Below are positions 28,931 through 38,672 of a DNA stretch of 64,000 nt, piece after piece. Position numbers and translations under genes: made by a program. Under the pieces are notes generated by a model. That model saw nothing but the letters and a program-made list of their open reading frames with translations. It ran no database searches and was not told where the DNA came from. This stretch comes from Pseudanabaena yagii GIHE-NHR1 (GTDB lineage: Bacteria > Cyanobacteriota > Cyanobacteriia > Pseudanabaenales > Pseudanabaenaceae), in NCBI RefSeq assembly GCF_012863495.1, contig NZ_JAAVJL010000001.1:1054001-1118000 (forward strand). Direction: 5' to 3'. Every line of letters starts with the position of its first letter. Position 1 is the stretch's first letter.

Positions 28931-30652
28931 ATGACAACGATTTTAGTGATCGAAGATGTAGAAGCTTTACGCGAAGAGATCATGGAGACGCTCTCCTATG
29001 AGGGATTTGATGTGTTAGGGGCGGAAAATGGAGTTGTGGGGGTACAAACTGCTAAAACCTATCTGCCAAATTTAATTATCTGCGATATCGCCATGCCAGA
29101 GCTGGATGGCTATGGGACTCTCATGGCACTACGCCAAGAGCCAAAAACATCAATGATTCCGTTTATTTTTTTAACGGCGATGACTGATAAGGCGGATATG
29201 CGCCAAGCGATGCAATTGGGGGCGGACGACTATCTCACTAAGCCATTTACCTCTTCAGAACTATTAGGAGCGATCGCCTCCCGCTTACAGAAATACAACA
29301 CTGTGAGAGAGCATTATTACGATGAAATCAAAGCTGTTGGTGCAAGATTTGAATATTTGTCTCACCACGATGGACTCACCCAGCTACCTAATCGGATTTT
29401 GTTTCATGAGTCTTTAACCCAAGCAGTACTGCACGCCAAAATCAATAATAAGTCCCTAGCTTTACTCTTCTTAGATATGGACAACTTCAATATCATTAAC
29501 AACACCCTTGGTAATGATATTGGAGACCAACTGTTCAAAGCGATCGCTGAACGACTGAGGCGTTATACTGCCCCCTGCGATATGGTGGCTCGCATACAGG
29601 GCGATGAGTTTGCAATGATCATCTCTGATGTATCTGATCCGATGAGCATCAAAATTGAAAGTCAAAAAATCTTAGATCTGTTAAGTCGTCCCTACAATTT
29701 GTATGGACATGAAGTTTTTATCACTAGTAGTATTGGGATTACTATTTTTCCTGATGATCACCAAGAAGCAGAAGGATTAATCAAAAATGCTGAACTAGCG
29801 ATGTACTATGCCAAAACCCATGGCAGAAATAGCTACAAGTTATATAGTTCAGAGCTAAATATCCAATCTTCCGAATATATGGCTTTAGCCAATAGCCTCC
29901 ATCGCGCAATCGATCGCTATGAGTTCCGAGTATTTTATCAACCTCTAGTTGATCTAAAGTCTGGACAGATCGTTGGTGCTGAAGCTCTAGCAAGGTGGCA
30001 GCATCCTGATCTAGGGATCATTATGCCTAGCAAATTTATTCCCATTGCTGAGCAGACAGGCTTGATTCTCCGCTTAAGTGAGTTAATTCTCCGTGAAGTT
30101 TGTGAGCAAATGCGATCATGGCGAGACAGTGGGATCAACTATGGTTTTGTTGCTGTGAACTTATCAGGTCAGCATTTTCGCCCAGATAACAACTTGCTCG
30201 AAATCATTGGCAAGATTTTGCAAGAAAGTAATACCGATCCACAACATTTAGAACTAGAACTCACCGAAAGTATCATCATGCAAAATGCTGAATTTACGAT
30301 TGGGGTGTTGTCACAATTGCAAACTATGGGTGTCAAAGTTGCGATCGATGACTTTGGTACGGGCTATTCATCCCTTAGCTATCTCAAACATTTTCCAGTG
30401 AATACCCTCAAAATCGATCGCTGTTTTATCCAAGATGTCACCACAGATCGCCACGATGCCACAATTTCTTTAGCAATTATTGATCTTGCCCATAGTTTGT
30501 CATTGCAAGTTATTGCTGAAGGTGTAGAAACTGCGGAACAAATGCAGTTTTTAAAAGAGCATGGGTGCGATCAAATGCAAGGCTATTTCTTTAGTCCGCC
30601 CTTACCTGCACCTGAATTTGAAAAGATGTTAGTTGATGGCAAAAGTTTGTAG
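28931..30652 (+). CDS. Response regulator with GGDEF and EAL domains
   Basis: 573-aa c-di-GMP enzyme. Receiver 1-120 with phospho-Asp52 (ICDIAMPELDG) and Lys104; GGDEF 140-305; EAL 320-570. The GGDEF active-site motif reads Q223-G-D-E-F, with the first Gly lost. The EAL domain is complete by motif: E351-A-L, N410, ELTES, DDFGTGYSSL (D473/D474), LKID and AEGVET. Net phosphodiesterase activity is therefore more likely, with the GGDEF part weak or regulatory. Position after the LOV kinase implies phosphorylation by it. Confidence 0.93.
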   Translation: MTTILVIEDVEALREEIMETLSYEGFDVLGAENGVVGVQTAKTYLPNLIICDIAMPELDGYGTLMALRQEPKTSMIPFIFLTAMTDKADMRQAMQLGADDYLTKPFTSSELLGAIASRLQKYNTVREHYYDEIKAVGARFEYLSHHDGLTQLPNRILFHESLTQAVLHAKINNKSLALLFLDMDNFNIINNTLGNDIGDQLFKAIAERLRRYTAPCDMVARIQGDEFAMIISDVSDPMSIKIESQKILDLLSRPYNLYGHEVFITSSIGITIFPDDHQEAEGLIKNAELAMYYAKTHGRNSYKLYSSELNIQSSEYMALANSLHRAIDRYEFRVFYQPLVDLKSGQIVGAEALARWQHPDLGIIMPSKFIPIAEQTGLILRLSELILREVCEQMRSWRDSGINYGFVAVNLSGQHFRPDNNLLEIIGKILQESNTDPQHLELELTESIIMQNAEFTIGVLSQLQTMGVKVAIDDFGTGYSSLSYLKHFPVNTLKIDRCFIQDVTTDRHDATISLAIIDLAHSLSLQVIAEGVETAEQMQFLKEHGCDQMQGYFFSPPLPAPEFEKMLVDGKSL

Positions 30653-30798
30653 AGTCTTTATTTGATTAGATTTTGATGGAGCTTTTTTTGAGATTTTGGG
30701 TACTTTAAAAATGATTACTATGAAATCTTCACAAATTAGGGATTTTATTAGGTATGCTAGCGAGTAAAATTTTGTAGAGTTCTTTCAAACCATACTTC

Positions 30799-31869
30799 AT
30801 GAGTACATCTAAACGCGCTTTAATTACAGGCATTACTGGTCAAGATGGATCTTATTTATCAGAACTTTTACTAGCTAAAGGATACGAAGTCCATGGCATC
30901 ATCCGCCGTTCTTCAACGATCAATACCGATCGCATTGATCATATGTATCAAGATCCCCATCTACCAGAGACTAAATTATTTTTGCACTATGGCGATTTAA
31001 CTGATGGCACAACATTAGGGCGTATTTTAGAAGCTGTACAACCTCATGAAGTCTATAACCTCGGAGCACAATCCCATGTACGTGTCAGTTTTGACTCTCC
31101 TGAATATACCGTTGATGCTGTAGGCATGGGAACTCTGAGACTCTTAGAAGCTCTGCGCGATTATCAGCAACGTAATGATAAGGAGATTCGCTTTTATCAA
31201 GCAGGTTCTTCTGAGATGTATGGGTTAGTGCAAGCTGTCCCCCAAAGTGAAACCACTCCTTTTTATCCTCGCAGCCCCTACGCTTGCGCTAAGGTATACG
31301 CCCATTGGCAAACAGTAAACTATCGCGAATCCTATGGATTATTTGCTTGCAATGGTATTTTATTTAATCACGAGTCTCCAAGACGTGGCGAAACCTTTGT
31401 CACCCGCAAAATTACAAGGGCGATCGCGCGTATCGTTGCAGGTCAACAGAAAAAGCTGTATTTAGGTAATCTTGACTCCAAGCGTGACTGGGGCTATGCC
31501 AAAGACTATGTTGAGGCAATGTGGTTAATGTTGCAGCAAGATCAACCCGATGACTATGTGATTTCGACTGGCGAAACCCATTCAGTGAGAGAGTTTCTTG
31601 AAGAATCATTTGCCTATGTCAATCTCAAATGGGAAGACTATGTAGAAATCGATCCCCGTTATTTCCGACCTGCGGAAGTCGATCTGTTATTAGGTGATTG
31701 CACTAAGGCAAAACAAAAACTGGGTTGGGAACCCAAAGTAACCTTCAAGGGATTAGTTGAGCTAATGGTTGATGCCGATTTAGAAGCATTGGGCTTGCCT
31801 AATCCTAAAGGTACTGAAGCTAAGGACATTGCTACCTTGAGAAAGGCTGGGCAGCCTTCAACTTGGTAA
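30799..31869 (+). CDS. gmd: GDP-mannose 4,6-dehydratase
   Basis: First enzyme of GDP-L-fucose (and GDP-rhamnose-type) synthesis, 356 aa, usual length. Extended [23 protein letters not shown], active-site SSEMYG...[15 protein letters not shown] (Tyr-Lys) and [13 protein letters not shown]. Ends at a hairpin that begins in its stop codon. The next gene uses its product. Confidence 0.97.
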   Translation: MSTSKRALITGITGQDGSYLSELLLAKGYEVHGIIRRSSTINTDRIDHMYQDPHLPETKLFLHYGDLTDGTTLGRILEAVQPHEVYNLGAQSHVRVSFDSPEYTVDAVGMGTLRLLEALRDYQQRNDKEIRFYQAGSSEMYGLVQAVPQSETTPFYPRSPYACAKVYAHWQTVNYRESYGLFACNGILFNHESPRRGETFVTRKITRAIARIVAGQQKKLYLGNLDSKRDWGYAKDYVEAMWLMLQQDQPDDYVISTGETHSVREFLEESFAYVNLKWEDYVEIDPRYFRPAEVDLLLGDCTKAKQKLGWEPKVTFKGLVELMVDADLEALGLPNPKGTEAKDIATLRKAGQPSTW

Positions 31870-31903
31870 TTTAAAAGCCCTACAAAGTAGGGCTTTTAAA
31901 TTA
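31867..31903 (+). terminator. Hairpin at the gmd stop codon
   Basis: 17-bp perfect stem TAATTTAAAAGCCCTAC with an AAA loop. It starts in the stop codon and lies before the fucose-synthase gene; the T-rich 3' arm makes it a possible weak terminator. Confidence 0.6.
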
Positions 31904-31945
31904 CTTTAAATCTTTACAAATTGTTTTCATTTCAAAGAAATTTCT

Positions 31946-32917
31946 ATGCCAGAACCTCAAGCAACTTTTCAACTAAAAAAGGATCAATTCAAAGATCAAA
32001 AGATTCTCGTCACTGGTGGTGCTGGTTTTCTAGGCAAGCAGGTGATCTCTCAACTCGTTGCCTCAGGCGCTAATCCAGAGTTAATCACCGTACCTAGATC
32101 AAAAGAGCATGATTTGCGATCGTTAGCAGTTTGCGAAAAAGTCGTTCAAGGTCAGGATTTAATCATCCACCTTGCTGCACATGTTGGCGGCATTGGACTC
32201 AATCGCGAAAAACCTGCTGAATTGTTTTACGACAACTTGATGATGGGTGTGCAATTAATTCATTCGGCATATCAAGCTGGTGTCCAAAAATTTGTCTGTG
32301 TTGGCACAATCTGCGCCTATCCTAACTTTACCCCCATCCCTTTCAAAGAGTCTGACCTCTGGAATGGCTATCCTGAAGTTACTAATGCCCCCTATGGCGT
32401 AGCCAAAAAAGCGTTGCTCGTACAATTGCAGTCCTATCGACAACAATATGGGTTTAATGGTGTTTACCTTCTACCTGTGAATCTATACGGGCCTGAAGAT
32501 AATTTTGATCCCCGTAGCTCCCATGTGATTCCTGCACTGATTCGTAAGGTTTATGAGGCTCAACAAAGAGGTGATCGCACTATTTCGGTATGGGGCGATG
32601 GTACACCTACTAGAGAGTTTGTCTATTCTGAAGATGCAGCGCGTGGCATTGTCTTAGCCTCAGGTATTTATAACGAATCTGAGCCAGTCAATATTGGCAC
32701 TGGTTCTGAGATATCGATTAAGGACTTGATTCATTTAATTGCTGAGTTAATGGGCTACGAGGGCGAGATTGTCTGGGAAACCGACAAACCCAATGGTCAG
32801 CCCCGTCGTTGTCTTGATGTTGAACGCGCAAAACAAGCCTTTGGATTCACCGCACAGGTAGGTTTCCGACAAGGTTTAAACCAAACGATCGCTTGGTATC
32901 GCCAGCACGCTGCATAA
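31946..32917 (+). CDS. fcl: GDP-L-fucose synthase
   Basis: Epimerase-reductase that finishes GDP-L-fucose, 323 aa. SDR motifs [40 protein letters not shown] (the GDP-fucose synthase signature), and the active-site [20 protein letters not shown] with Tyr-Lys. Paired with gmd, indicating fucosylated surface polysaccharide or glycan. Confidence 0.95.
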   Translation: MPEPQATFQLKKDQFKDQKILVTGGAGFLGKQVISQLVASGANPELITVPRSKEHDLRSLAVCEKVVQGQDLIIHLAAHVGGIGLNREKPAELFYDNLMMGVQLIHSAYQAGVQKFVCVGTICAYPNFTPIPFKESDLWNGYPEVTNAPYGVAKKALLVQLQSYRQQYGFNGVYLLPVNLYGPEDNFDPRSSHVIPALIRKVYEAQQRGDRTISVWGDGTPTREFVYSEDAARGIVLASGIYNESEPVNIGTGSEISIKDLIHLIAELMGYEGEIVWETDKPNGQPRRCLDVERAKQAFGFTAQVGFRQGLNQTIAWYRQHAA

Positions 32918-32955
32918 TTTTTTTATTTGTCCATATGGGCAAACAAAAAAATTAT
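32914..32955. repeat. AT-rich hairpin at the fucose-synthase stop
   Basis: ATAATTTTTTTATTTGTCC pairs with its near-complement around an ATAT centre, overlapping the stop codon. Confidence 0.55.
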
Positions 32956-32987
32956 CAAAAAAATTTGCTTTTTTACGATTCCAACTC

Positions 32988-33015
32988 TTGCATATGTACC
33001 AAGCTTTGGTATGAT
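32988..33015 (+). promoter_or_regulatory. Putative tRNA-Ser promoter
   Basis: TTGCAT and TATGAT with a 16-bp spacer, ending 56 bp before the mature tRNA. Confidence 0.5.
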
Positions 33016-33071
33016 TAAAATCCGCACGATGAAATAAGCAACTTATTTAAAGTTACTGTGACATTAAGCGA

Positions 33072-33158
33072 GGAGAGATGGCCGAGTGGTTGAAGGCGCA
33101 GCACTGGAAATGCTGTTTAGGGGAAACTTTAACGAGGGTTCGAATCCCTCTCTCTCCG
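33072..33158 (+). tRNA. tRNA-Ser (anticodon GGA)
   Basis: 87 nt with a long variable arm, a class II tRNA. The acceptor stem GGAGAGA pairs with TCTCTCC followed by discriminator G; the anticodon loop CTGGAAA gives GGA; T-loop TTCGAAT is present. CCA is not encoded. Confidence 0.95.
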
Positions 33159-33160
33159 TT

Positions 33161-33197
33161 AAAAAAATGACCCATGCTAAGCGTGGGTCATTTTTTT
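33161..33197 (+). terminator. tRNA-Ser terminator
   Basis: A-run, 17-bp stem (AATGACCCATGC / GCGTGGGTCATT) and T-run, two bases after the tRNA. It overlaps the stop codon of the convergent CHAT gene and may serve both. Confidence 0.85.
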
Positions 33198-34653
33198 ATA
33201 ACCAATTACCGACCAAAATAAAGGAAGCCCAAAAGTATGGATGCTTCAAATTGATGTCATCAGAAACCTGATTTAGAGGTATTGCTGGCAAGTTACCAAT
33301 CCCTTTGATCTTTCCTGCTTCAATTGTTACCCTACCTTCTAAGAGATCTAATTGTGCTTGCTGAATGGCGATCGCCTTACTCTTGGCTGTTGGATAATAA
33401 TTGTAAAAAGATAACATTAATGCGGGTGTTCCTGCATCGCTGACAGTCCATAGTGATGAGAGAATACTCTTTGCTCTATAAATTAGCATAGTTCCACTCA
33501 AGCCTAAATTTTGTCCAACGGCTGTCTGACATGCGCTCAGTGCAAGCATTTCTATTTTGTTTTCTCCTAACCTTATTGTTTTAATATCTTCTAGAGATAG
33601 GCGGTTTTGCCAAAATTGAATGAATGCACCTTCAGGAGTATTACTTAAAAATTGAGCATGAGTTGCTAAATGGACAATATCATAATTAGTATTGTTCGCA
33701 TTTTGCTGTTTTTTGAGGTTCTCAATCGTAAATTCTTCATCGAGAAAGACTCTTTCATTGCCACCAAACATCTTTAAAGCAGTTTGAGTTTCTACTGCTA
33801 CATTCGGCAAAGCAGAAAAGCCTTGCATTGCTTTTGTCAAGCCCATTATGAGTATTTTGGAACGTCGGCGATCGCGTAACTGTAGGTCATCCCGCAAGTC
33901 CTTTATTACTAATCTCATGGATGGTACTGTTGCTGTGGCATATTTCTGCACTAGGAACTTATTGCCATCATGCAAAGCTCCTATGGGAATCGCTCTTAAT
34001 GGTCCATCCATCACAAAAACGAGAGTCTTAGCTTTTGCTTCAGTCAATTCTACTTCGATCGGTCTAATCAACCAGTTGTAGAGCTTCTGGGCTGATGGTA
34101 AATAATCTTCACTACTAGGATCGCGAATAGAGTTCAGAAGCTCGACTAATGTGTCTGTCAAATCCTGTTGATTAACATTAGTAACAACTTTGCGGAATTC
34201 TTTCCCTGACGGTAGAACAACTAAAATTTTTATCCGATCTTCCAAAATCTCTGGGTAGATCACAACTGTTTGACTATTAGTCGCTGTTGATATGCTCGCG
34301 ATTGTTTGTTGTAACAACTCACTGTCAATTGGAGGGAAATCAGAAGGAGAACAATTCCCTGTATATCCGCATATTAAGCTAGTTTGTGAGTTATCTAGCT
34401 GTTCTATACTGCGAGGCTGGTTTGTAGATTGAGATAGATTACACATCGAGCCTGTAAGGCGATCGCATGTTAACGAATCTGATTTGGGTAAAGTGTCAAC
34501 AGGTCCTGATTTTGTAATTGAAGTTCCAGGACTAGGAGCTATAAACGGAGAGAATGATTGAGACTTAATTGACTGAATTGATGGTATCAGGAAAAAACCT
34601 ATTCCCCCAACCAAAACAAGTCCTAATTTTTGGGCAAACGAATATAATTTCAT
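33196..34653 (-). CDS. Secreted CHAT-domain protein 1
   Basis: 485 aa. Signal-like N-terminus (LGLVLVGGIGFFLIPSIQS), then an N-terminal module with C63-x7-C71 and C95-x5-C101, a middle region with VLPSGKEFRKV, and a CHAT (caspase-like) domain from ~190. The peptidase dyad is His332 (HLATHAQF) and Cys375 (LALSACQTAVG). The protein ends HPYFWASFILVGNWL, identical in its two paralogues here. CHAT proteins are clan CD cysteine peptidases; the substrate is unknown. Six bases separate it from the porin gene upstream, so the two are surely cotranscribed. No TPR repeats are seen. Confidence 0.85.
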   Translation of the reverse strand: MKLYSFAQKLGLVLVGGIGFFLIPSIQSIKSQSFSPFIAPSPGTSITKSGPVDTLPKSDSLTCDRLTGSMCNLSQSTNQPRSIEQLDNSQTSLICGYTGNCSPSDFPPIDSELLQQTIASISTATNSQTVVIYPEILEDRIKILVVLPSGKEFRKVVTNVNQQDLTDTLVELLNSIRDPSSEDYLPSAQKLYNWLIRPIEVELTEAKAKTLVFVMDGPLRAIPIGALHDGNKFLVQKYATATVPSMRLVIKDLRDDLQLRDRRRSKILIMGLTKAMQGFSALPNVAVETQTALKMFGGNERVFLDEEFTIENLKKQQNANNTNYDIVHLATHAQFLSNTPEGAFIQFWQNRLSLEDIKTIRLGENKIEMLALSACQTAVGQNLGLSGTMLIYRAKSILSSLWTVSDAGTPALMLSFYNYYPTAKSKAIAIQQAQLDLLEGRVTIEAGKIKGIGNLPAIPLNQVSDDINLKHPYFWASFILVGNWL

Positions 34654-34659
34654 GAGTTT

Positions 34660-36480
34660 CTAAAATCTGAAAGTAGTGCGAATAGTACCAATCGTAATCG
34701 TGTCACTACCTGCTGTTTGAATAGGGTGAAACACAAAAATTAGTCCAGGGGTAATGCTGATGTTATCGGTCAATCGATGCACGTAGAAAAGTTCTAAATG
34801 GGTAGTAGTATCAGGCTGTCCGCCAATAGCAGCACCGCTTGTATTAGGAAAGCCAAGAGCACCAGGGATATTAGCATCGTAGCCATTACGAGATATTAAA
34901 TTGCTACTAGTTATTTTGGGCGGTTGTCCAATGTAAATACCAGCGAGATTACCCTGTTTAAACAGATCGGGAAAGTTCAGATAAACCATCCAATTATTTG
35001 TCTCAACCGTACCCGAATTGTCATTGAAAAACTTCCTATTACTATCTCTAATATTTACCGCATTAGAGTTGGTATAGCCACCCCAAGCGCCCAATGTAAC
35101 ATAAGGACTAATACGCCAGTTGATGGTTGCACCGATCGCATCTGTTAAAAATATAGTGGGATCAAAAAATGGGAAGGTGATTACATAATCGCCTATTCCT
35201 GTGTTGAGATTACCGTTGTTGGAAAATGAATGCAGATAATAGAGCGCAACATCAACTGAATTGGTGGGAGAGAGAGTTGCTTGCAACCCAGTTACATAAG
35301 AACCTCCTATCAGCCCTCCGTTAACTGGGTTTGCAGGATCGTTAGCTGCATAGACACCTTGTAAACTAACGCGATCGCTAATTTGCCAATCAAACCCAAT
35401 TCCTGCAGATCCACCACCAAGCCCTAAGATAGGATTACGCTGGGCAAAGGCAGATATGGAACCAGTACCTGAATTCTCAATGCGATTCGCACCACGAAAT
35501 ACACTAATTGGACTTACCCCAGCCGCACCAACAATAAAAGATAGATTATCGCTTGCTTTGAAACGATAGGAAAGATCAGAAATTTTAATTTGGTTATTTG
35601 TATCACCTTCATATCCTAATAAGGTATAACCACGTTGTAAGATTTGCTCAGAATTATTACCAAGATTGAGGTTTGCTGAGTTTAAGCCAACAACCAAAAG
35701 GTTACGACTTGCAGAGTCAAACTGAGTAAATAAACTAAGACTGATGTTATAACCAAATGTTAAATTTGTACTTAAATCTGGCTTACCATTGTTAAGCTGC
35801 GGACGAGTTTTGAAATCAGCAGAATTAGGTAATCTTCCTTGCAATCCGAAAACAGCTTGTCCAAATAGTTTGGTGGTTGGTGAAAATTGTTGTGTCTCTA
35901 ATTTAGATATTTTCTCTTCTAACGAAACTATTCGCCCACGCAAAATAGATAACTCGGTTGCAAACTCCTCTTGCAGTTTCTGAATAGTATTAACATCATC
36001 TTTGCTGACTTTACTGGCTAAACCAGCAGCGACTATTTCATTAATTTTATCTAAGCACCCATTTAAACCTGCTGCGAATTCATGCCGTGAAATTGTTCGC
36101 TGTCCTAAAAATTTACTATCTGGGTAGCCTGAAATACATCCATAACGTGCGACTAAAGATTGCAATGCAGTAAATGCCCAATCATTTGGTCGCACATCAC
36201 TCAATTGAGACACTGGTGTAATCTCAGATTGCGAAAGATTATTTTCGGGATTAAAAGGAGCTATTTTATTTAGAGTAAGCTGGGTATTTAATTTTTGATT
36301 ATTAGAATCTTTTAAAACCTTTGATGGAGCTTTAGCATCTATCTTTTCTGTGGAGATTGGCTTAGCAATTACTTGTGAGGAAAGACTTATTATTACAAAT
36401 GCAGATACTATCCCCCATTGCCAGCCTCTAGAAAAAATCTTAATCAATAGAAAAATATTGATGCCAAGCGCATAATTCAT
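34660..36480 (-). CDS. SLH-OprB family porin (iron-uptake porin type) 1
   Basis: 606-aa outer-membrane porin. Hydrophobic leader 1-40; SLH domain ~91-150 (SQLSDVRPNDWAFTALQSLV; GYPDSKF), which anchors to peptidoglycan; coiled coil ~160-198; then an OprB-type beta-barrel from ~200 to the terminal Phe (TIRTTFRF). Barrel motifs such as NWMVYLNFPDLFKQGNLAGI recur in the second porin of this block. Such porins dominate the cyanobacterial outer membrane and pass ions including iron. It is first in a two-gene unit with CHAT protein 1. Confidence 0.88.
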   Translation of the reverse strand: MNYALGINIFLLIKIFSRGWQWGIVSAFVIISLSSQVIAKPISTEKIDAKAPSKVLKDSNNQKLNTQLTLNKIAPFNPENNLSQSEITPVSQLSDVRPNDWAFTALQSLVARYGCISGYPDSKFLGQRTISRHEFAAGLNGCLDKINEIVAAGLASKVSKDDVNTIQKLQEEFATELSILRGRIVSLEEKISKLETQQFSPTTKLFGQAVFGLQGRLPNSADFKTRPQLNNGKPDLSTNLTFGYNISLSLFTQFDSASRNLLVVGLNSANLNLGNNSEQILQRGYTLLGYEGDTNNQIKISDLSYRFKASDNLSFIVGAAGVSPISVFRGANRIENSGTGSISAFAQRNPILGLGGGSAGIGFDWQISDRVSLQGVYAANDPANPVNGGLIGGSYVTGLQATLSPTNSVDVALYYLHSFSNNGNLNTGIGDYVITFPFFDPTIFLTDAIGATINWRISPYVTLGAWGGYTNSNAVNIRDSNRKFFNDNSGTVETNNWMVYLNFPDLFKQGNLAGIYIGQPPKITSSNLISRNGYDANIPGALGFPNTSGAAIGGQPDTTTHLELFYVHRLTDNISITPGLIFVFHPIQTAGSDTITIGTIRTTFRF

Positions 36481-36663
36481 TTTGCTTGCTCCAAAAAGCC
36501 TATATAGTTATTTGCAGATTTATATCACTTTGTCAAAAAATCTAACAACTCAATTAAAAGATATTGAGATATTTTAACAAGAATTATTAGATTAGAAAAC
36601 AACAATTTACAATAAAACAATATAAAAACGTCAATTCTGAGTAAAATTGTAAATTTTATACAT

Positions 36664-36705
36664 ACATAAGTAAAAGTCTTGGTTAACCAAGACTTTTACT
36701 TATGT
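36664..36705. repeat. Perfect 42-bp palindrome
   Basis: ACATAAGTAAAAGTCTTGG followed by TTAA and its complement. It sits between the CHAT-2 stop and the porin-1 start, where it may separate two transcripts. Confidence 0.7.
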
Positions 36706-36754
36706 AATTTCAATTATCACAAACTCGCACCAAATCAAAAACCAATCCAATTTA

Positions 36755-38230
36755 TTAGAGCCAATTACCAACCAAAATAAAGGAAGCCCAAAAGTATGGA
36801 TGCTTCAAATTGATGTCACCAGAAACCTGACTTAGAGAGATTGCTGGCAAATTACCAATCCCTTTGATCTTTCCTCCTTCAATTTTCACTCTGCCTTCTA
36901 AGAGATCTAATTGTGCTTGCTGAATAGCGATCGCTTTACTCTTCGCCTTAGGATAGTAATTGTAAAAATCCAACATTAACGGTGTTGTACCTGCATCACT
37001 CACTGTCCATAATGACGCGAGAACACTCTTTGCTCGATAAATTAGAGCTGTTCCACTAAGCCCCAAGTTTTTTCCTACTGCGGTCTGACATGCACTTAGA
37101 GTAAGCATTTCAATTGGCTCTTCTCCCATTCTGATTGTACGAAGATCACTTAATTTAAGTTTCTCATTCCAAAACTGAATAAATGCACCATCAGAGACAT
37201 CGCTTAGAAATTGAGCATGAGAAGCTATATGTACAATTCCATAATTTTTTGTATTTTGCTGCTTCTTAAGATTTTCAATTGTAAATTTCTCATCAAGAAA
37301 TATATCTGCATTTTCAGTCAGTATTTTCGAGGAAATAAGCTTGGTTTCTACTTCTACGTTCGGTAAAGCTACAAAATCTTTGGTAGCTTTTGTTAATCCC
37401 ATGACGAGTATTTTTGAGTTGCGGCGATCAGGTATTTTCAAATTTGCTAATCCCATTGATGGCACTGTTGCCGTGGCATATTTCTGAACTAGAAACTGAT
37501 TGCCATCATGCAATGCTCCTATGGGAATTGCGCGCAACGATCCATCCATCACAAAAATCAAGGTTTTAACTTTTGCACCTTTTAAGTCACTATCAAGTGG
37601 GCGAATTATCCAGTTATATAGTTTCTGAGAGGACTCTAAATAGTCATTGCTACTAGGATCACGAATGGAATCTAGAAAACTTTGGACTGTTTCCGTTAGT
37701 TCATCTCGCTTAACATTAGGACTCACTTTACGAATCTCTTTACCAGATGGAGGGACAACGATAAGCTCAATGTGATCATCAAAAATAATAGGATAAATTA
37801 CCCAAGACTGGCTATCAGTGATTTTTGAAGCTGTTTGTACATCTTCTTGAATTGAATTAAAGCTGACAGAAGGGGCTGATGAACATGTTTTAGAATACGC
37901 ACATAGGGCATTAGTGATATTTGTATCAATTTTAGGAATATCACTAGTCTCCTTAGGTGGCAATTCAATAGGATTACAGAATACCCCTACTAAGCGCTCA
38001 CAATTTGCCTCGACAGGAACAATGTCAACAGTATTAGTTGGGATATTAGTATTAGTGGGAATATCAGTAGTGGGAATATGAGGTGGTGGCGGTGGTGGTG
38101 GACCAAATGTACTCTGAGCGATCGCCTTTCCTCCAAAGCCTAACACTAAACTTATAGTTAATAAACACTGTCCAGAGAAAGACAATAACTTCAAAGGTAT
38201 TCGTTTATCCCCATAAATTTGATAAGCCAT
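36755..38230 (-). CDS. Secreted CHAT-domain protein 2
   Basis: 491 aa from the ATG at 38230, chosen because GGAGGT lies seven bases upstream; the frame also opens at a TTG at 38245. Signal peptide (LLTISLVLGFGGKAIAQ-S), a polyproline run, then C77-x7-C85 and C110-x5-C116, VPPSGKEIRKV, and a CHAT domain with His338 (HIASHAQF) and Cys381 (LTLSACQTAVG). Same C-terminal 15 residues as its paralogues. It has no porin immediately upstream, unlike the other two. Confidence 0.85.
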   Translation of the reverse strand: MAYQIYGDKRIPLKLLSFSGQCLLTISLVLGFGGKAIAQSTFGPPPPPPPHIPTTDIPTNTNIPTNTVDIVPVEANCERLVGVFCNPIELPPKETSDIPKIDTNITNALCAYSKTCSSAPSVSFNSIQEDVQTASKITDSQSWVIYPIIFDDHIELIVVPPSGKEIRKVSPNVKRDELTETVQSFLDSIRDPSSNDYLESSQKLYNWIIRPLDSDLKGAKVKTLIFVMDGSLRAIPIGALHDGNQFLVQKYATATVPSMGLANLKIPDRRNSKILVMGLTKATKDFVALPNVEVETKLISSKILTENADIFLDEKFTIENLKKQQNTKNYGIVHIASHAQFLSDVSDGAFIQFWNEKLKLSDLRTIRMGEEPIEMLTLSACQTAVGKNLGLSGTALIYRAKSVLASLWTVSDAGTTPLMLDFYNYYPKAKSKAIAIQQAQLDLLEGRVKIEGGKIKGIGNLPAISLSQVSGDINLKHPYFWASFILVGNWL

Positions 38231-38237
38231 ACGATTT

Positions 38238-38243
38238 ACCTCC
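38238..38243 (-). promoter_or_regulatory. Shine-Dalgarno site of CHAT protein 2
   Basis: GGAGGT on the minus strand, seven bases before ATG 38230; it decides against the upstream TTG start. Confidence 0.75.
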
Positions 38244-38245
38244 AA

Positions 38246-38672
38246 AATTGGACAACAACATAGATAAATTCAAATTACTTAGCTCATGAATTATCAATCA
38301 TATTGTGGGAATATATATGCTTAGTATGCCCCCTTTAGTTTTATTTATAATCATGATACGTAATTAATAGATGCTATTTTTTGACAGTGAAATATGGTCA
38401 AAATCAAAGTAACTGAAGCAATCAAACTTATGTGATATATGACTATCTAAACGCATAAAAAGTTGCAGTAAATTTATCAAAAATTTTCCAGTATTTTAGG
38501 AAATAATCCAAAATGGCGCTTTTAAAGCACTATCAAGCAACACAGCACATTGATCTAAATTAACAGAGAGACTTTTGAAAGCGCGGCAAAGCCGCGCTTT
38601 CAAAAGTCTCTCTGTATTACTTCAAGCTTTCACAGGCTGTAAGTTAAGAAAAAAGTATTGAAAATTTAATTT
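38246..38672. other. Intergenic region between CHAT genes 3 and 2
   Basis: 427 bp, AT-rich, no coding frame. It contains the 25-bp hairpin element at 38563 and probably the promoter of CHAT protein 2. I see no remnant of a porin gene. Confidence 0.5.
38563..38643. repeat. 25-bp perfect hairpin plus conserved tail
   Basis: Arms ACAGAGAGACTTTTGAAAGC-GCGGC with loop AAA, no mismatch (38563-38615), followed by TTCAAGCTTTCACAGGCTGT (38621-38640). Member of the tail-flanked family. Confidence 0.75.

Noticed and set aside
34660-36480. Iron-box (Fur) operators upstream of the porins
   Set aside because: AT-rich stretches exist, but no sequence close to the 19-bp Fur palindrome was found.
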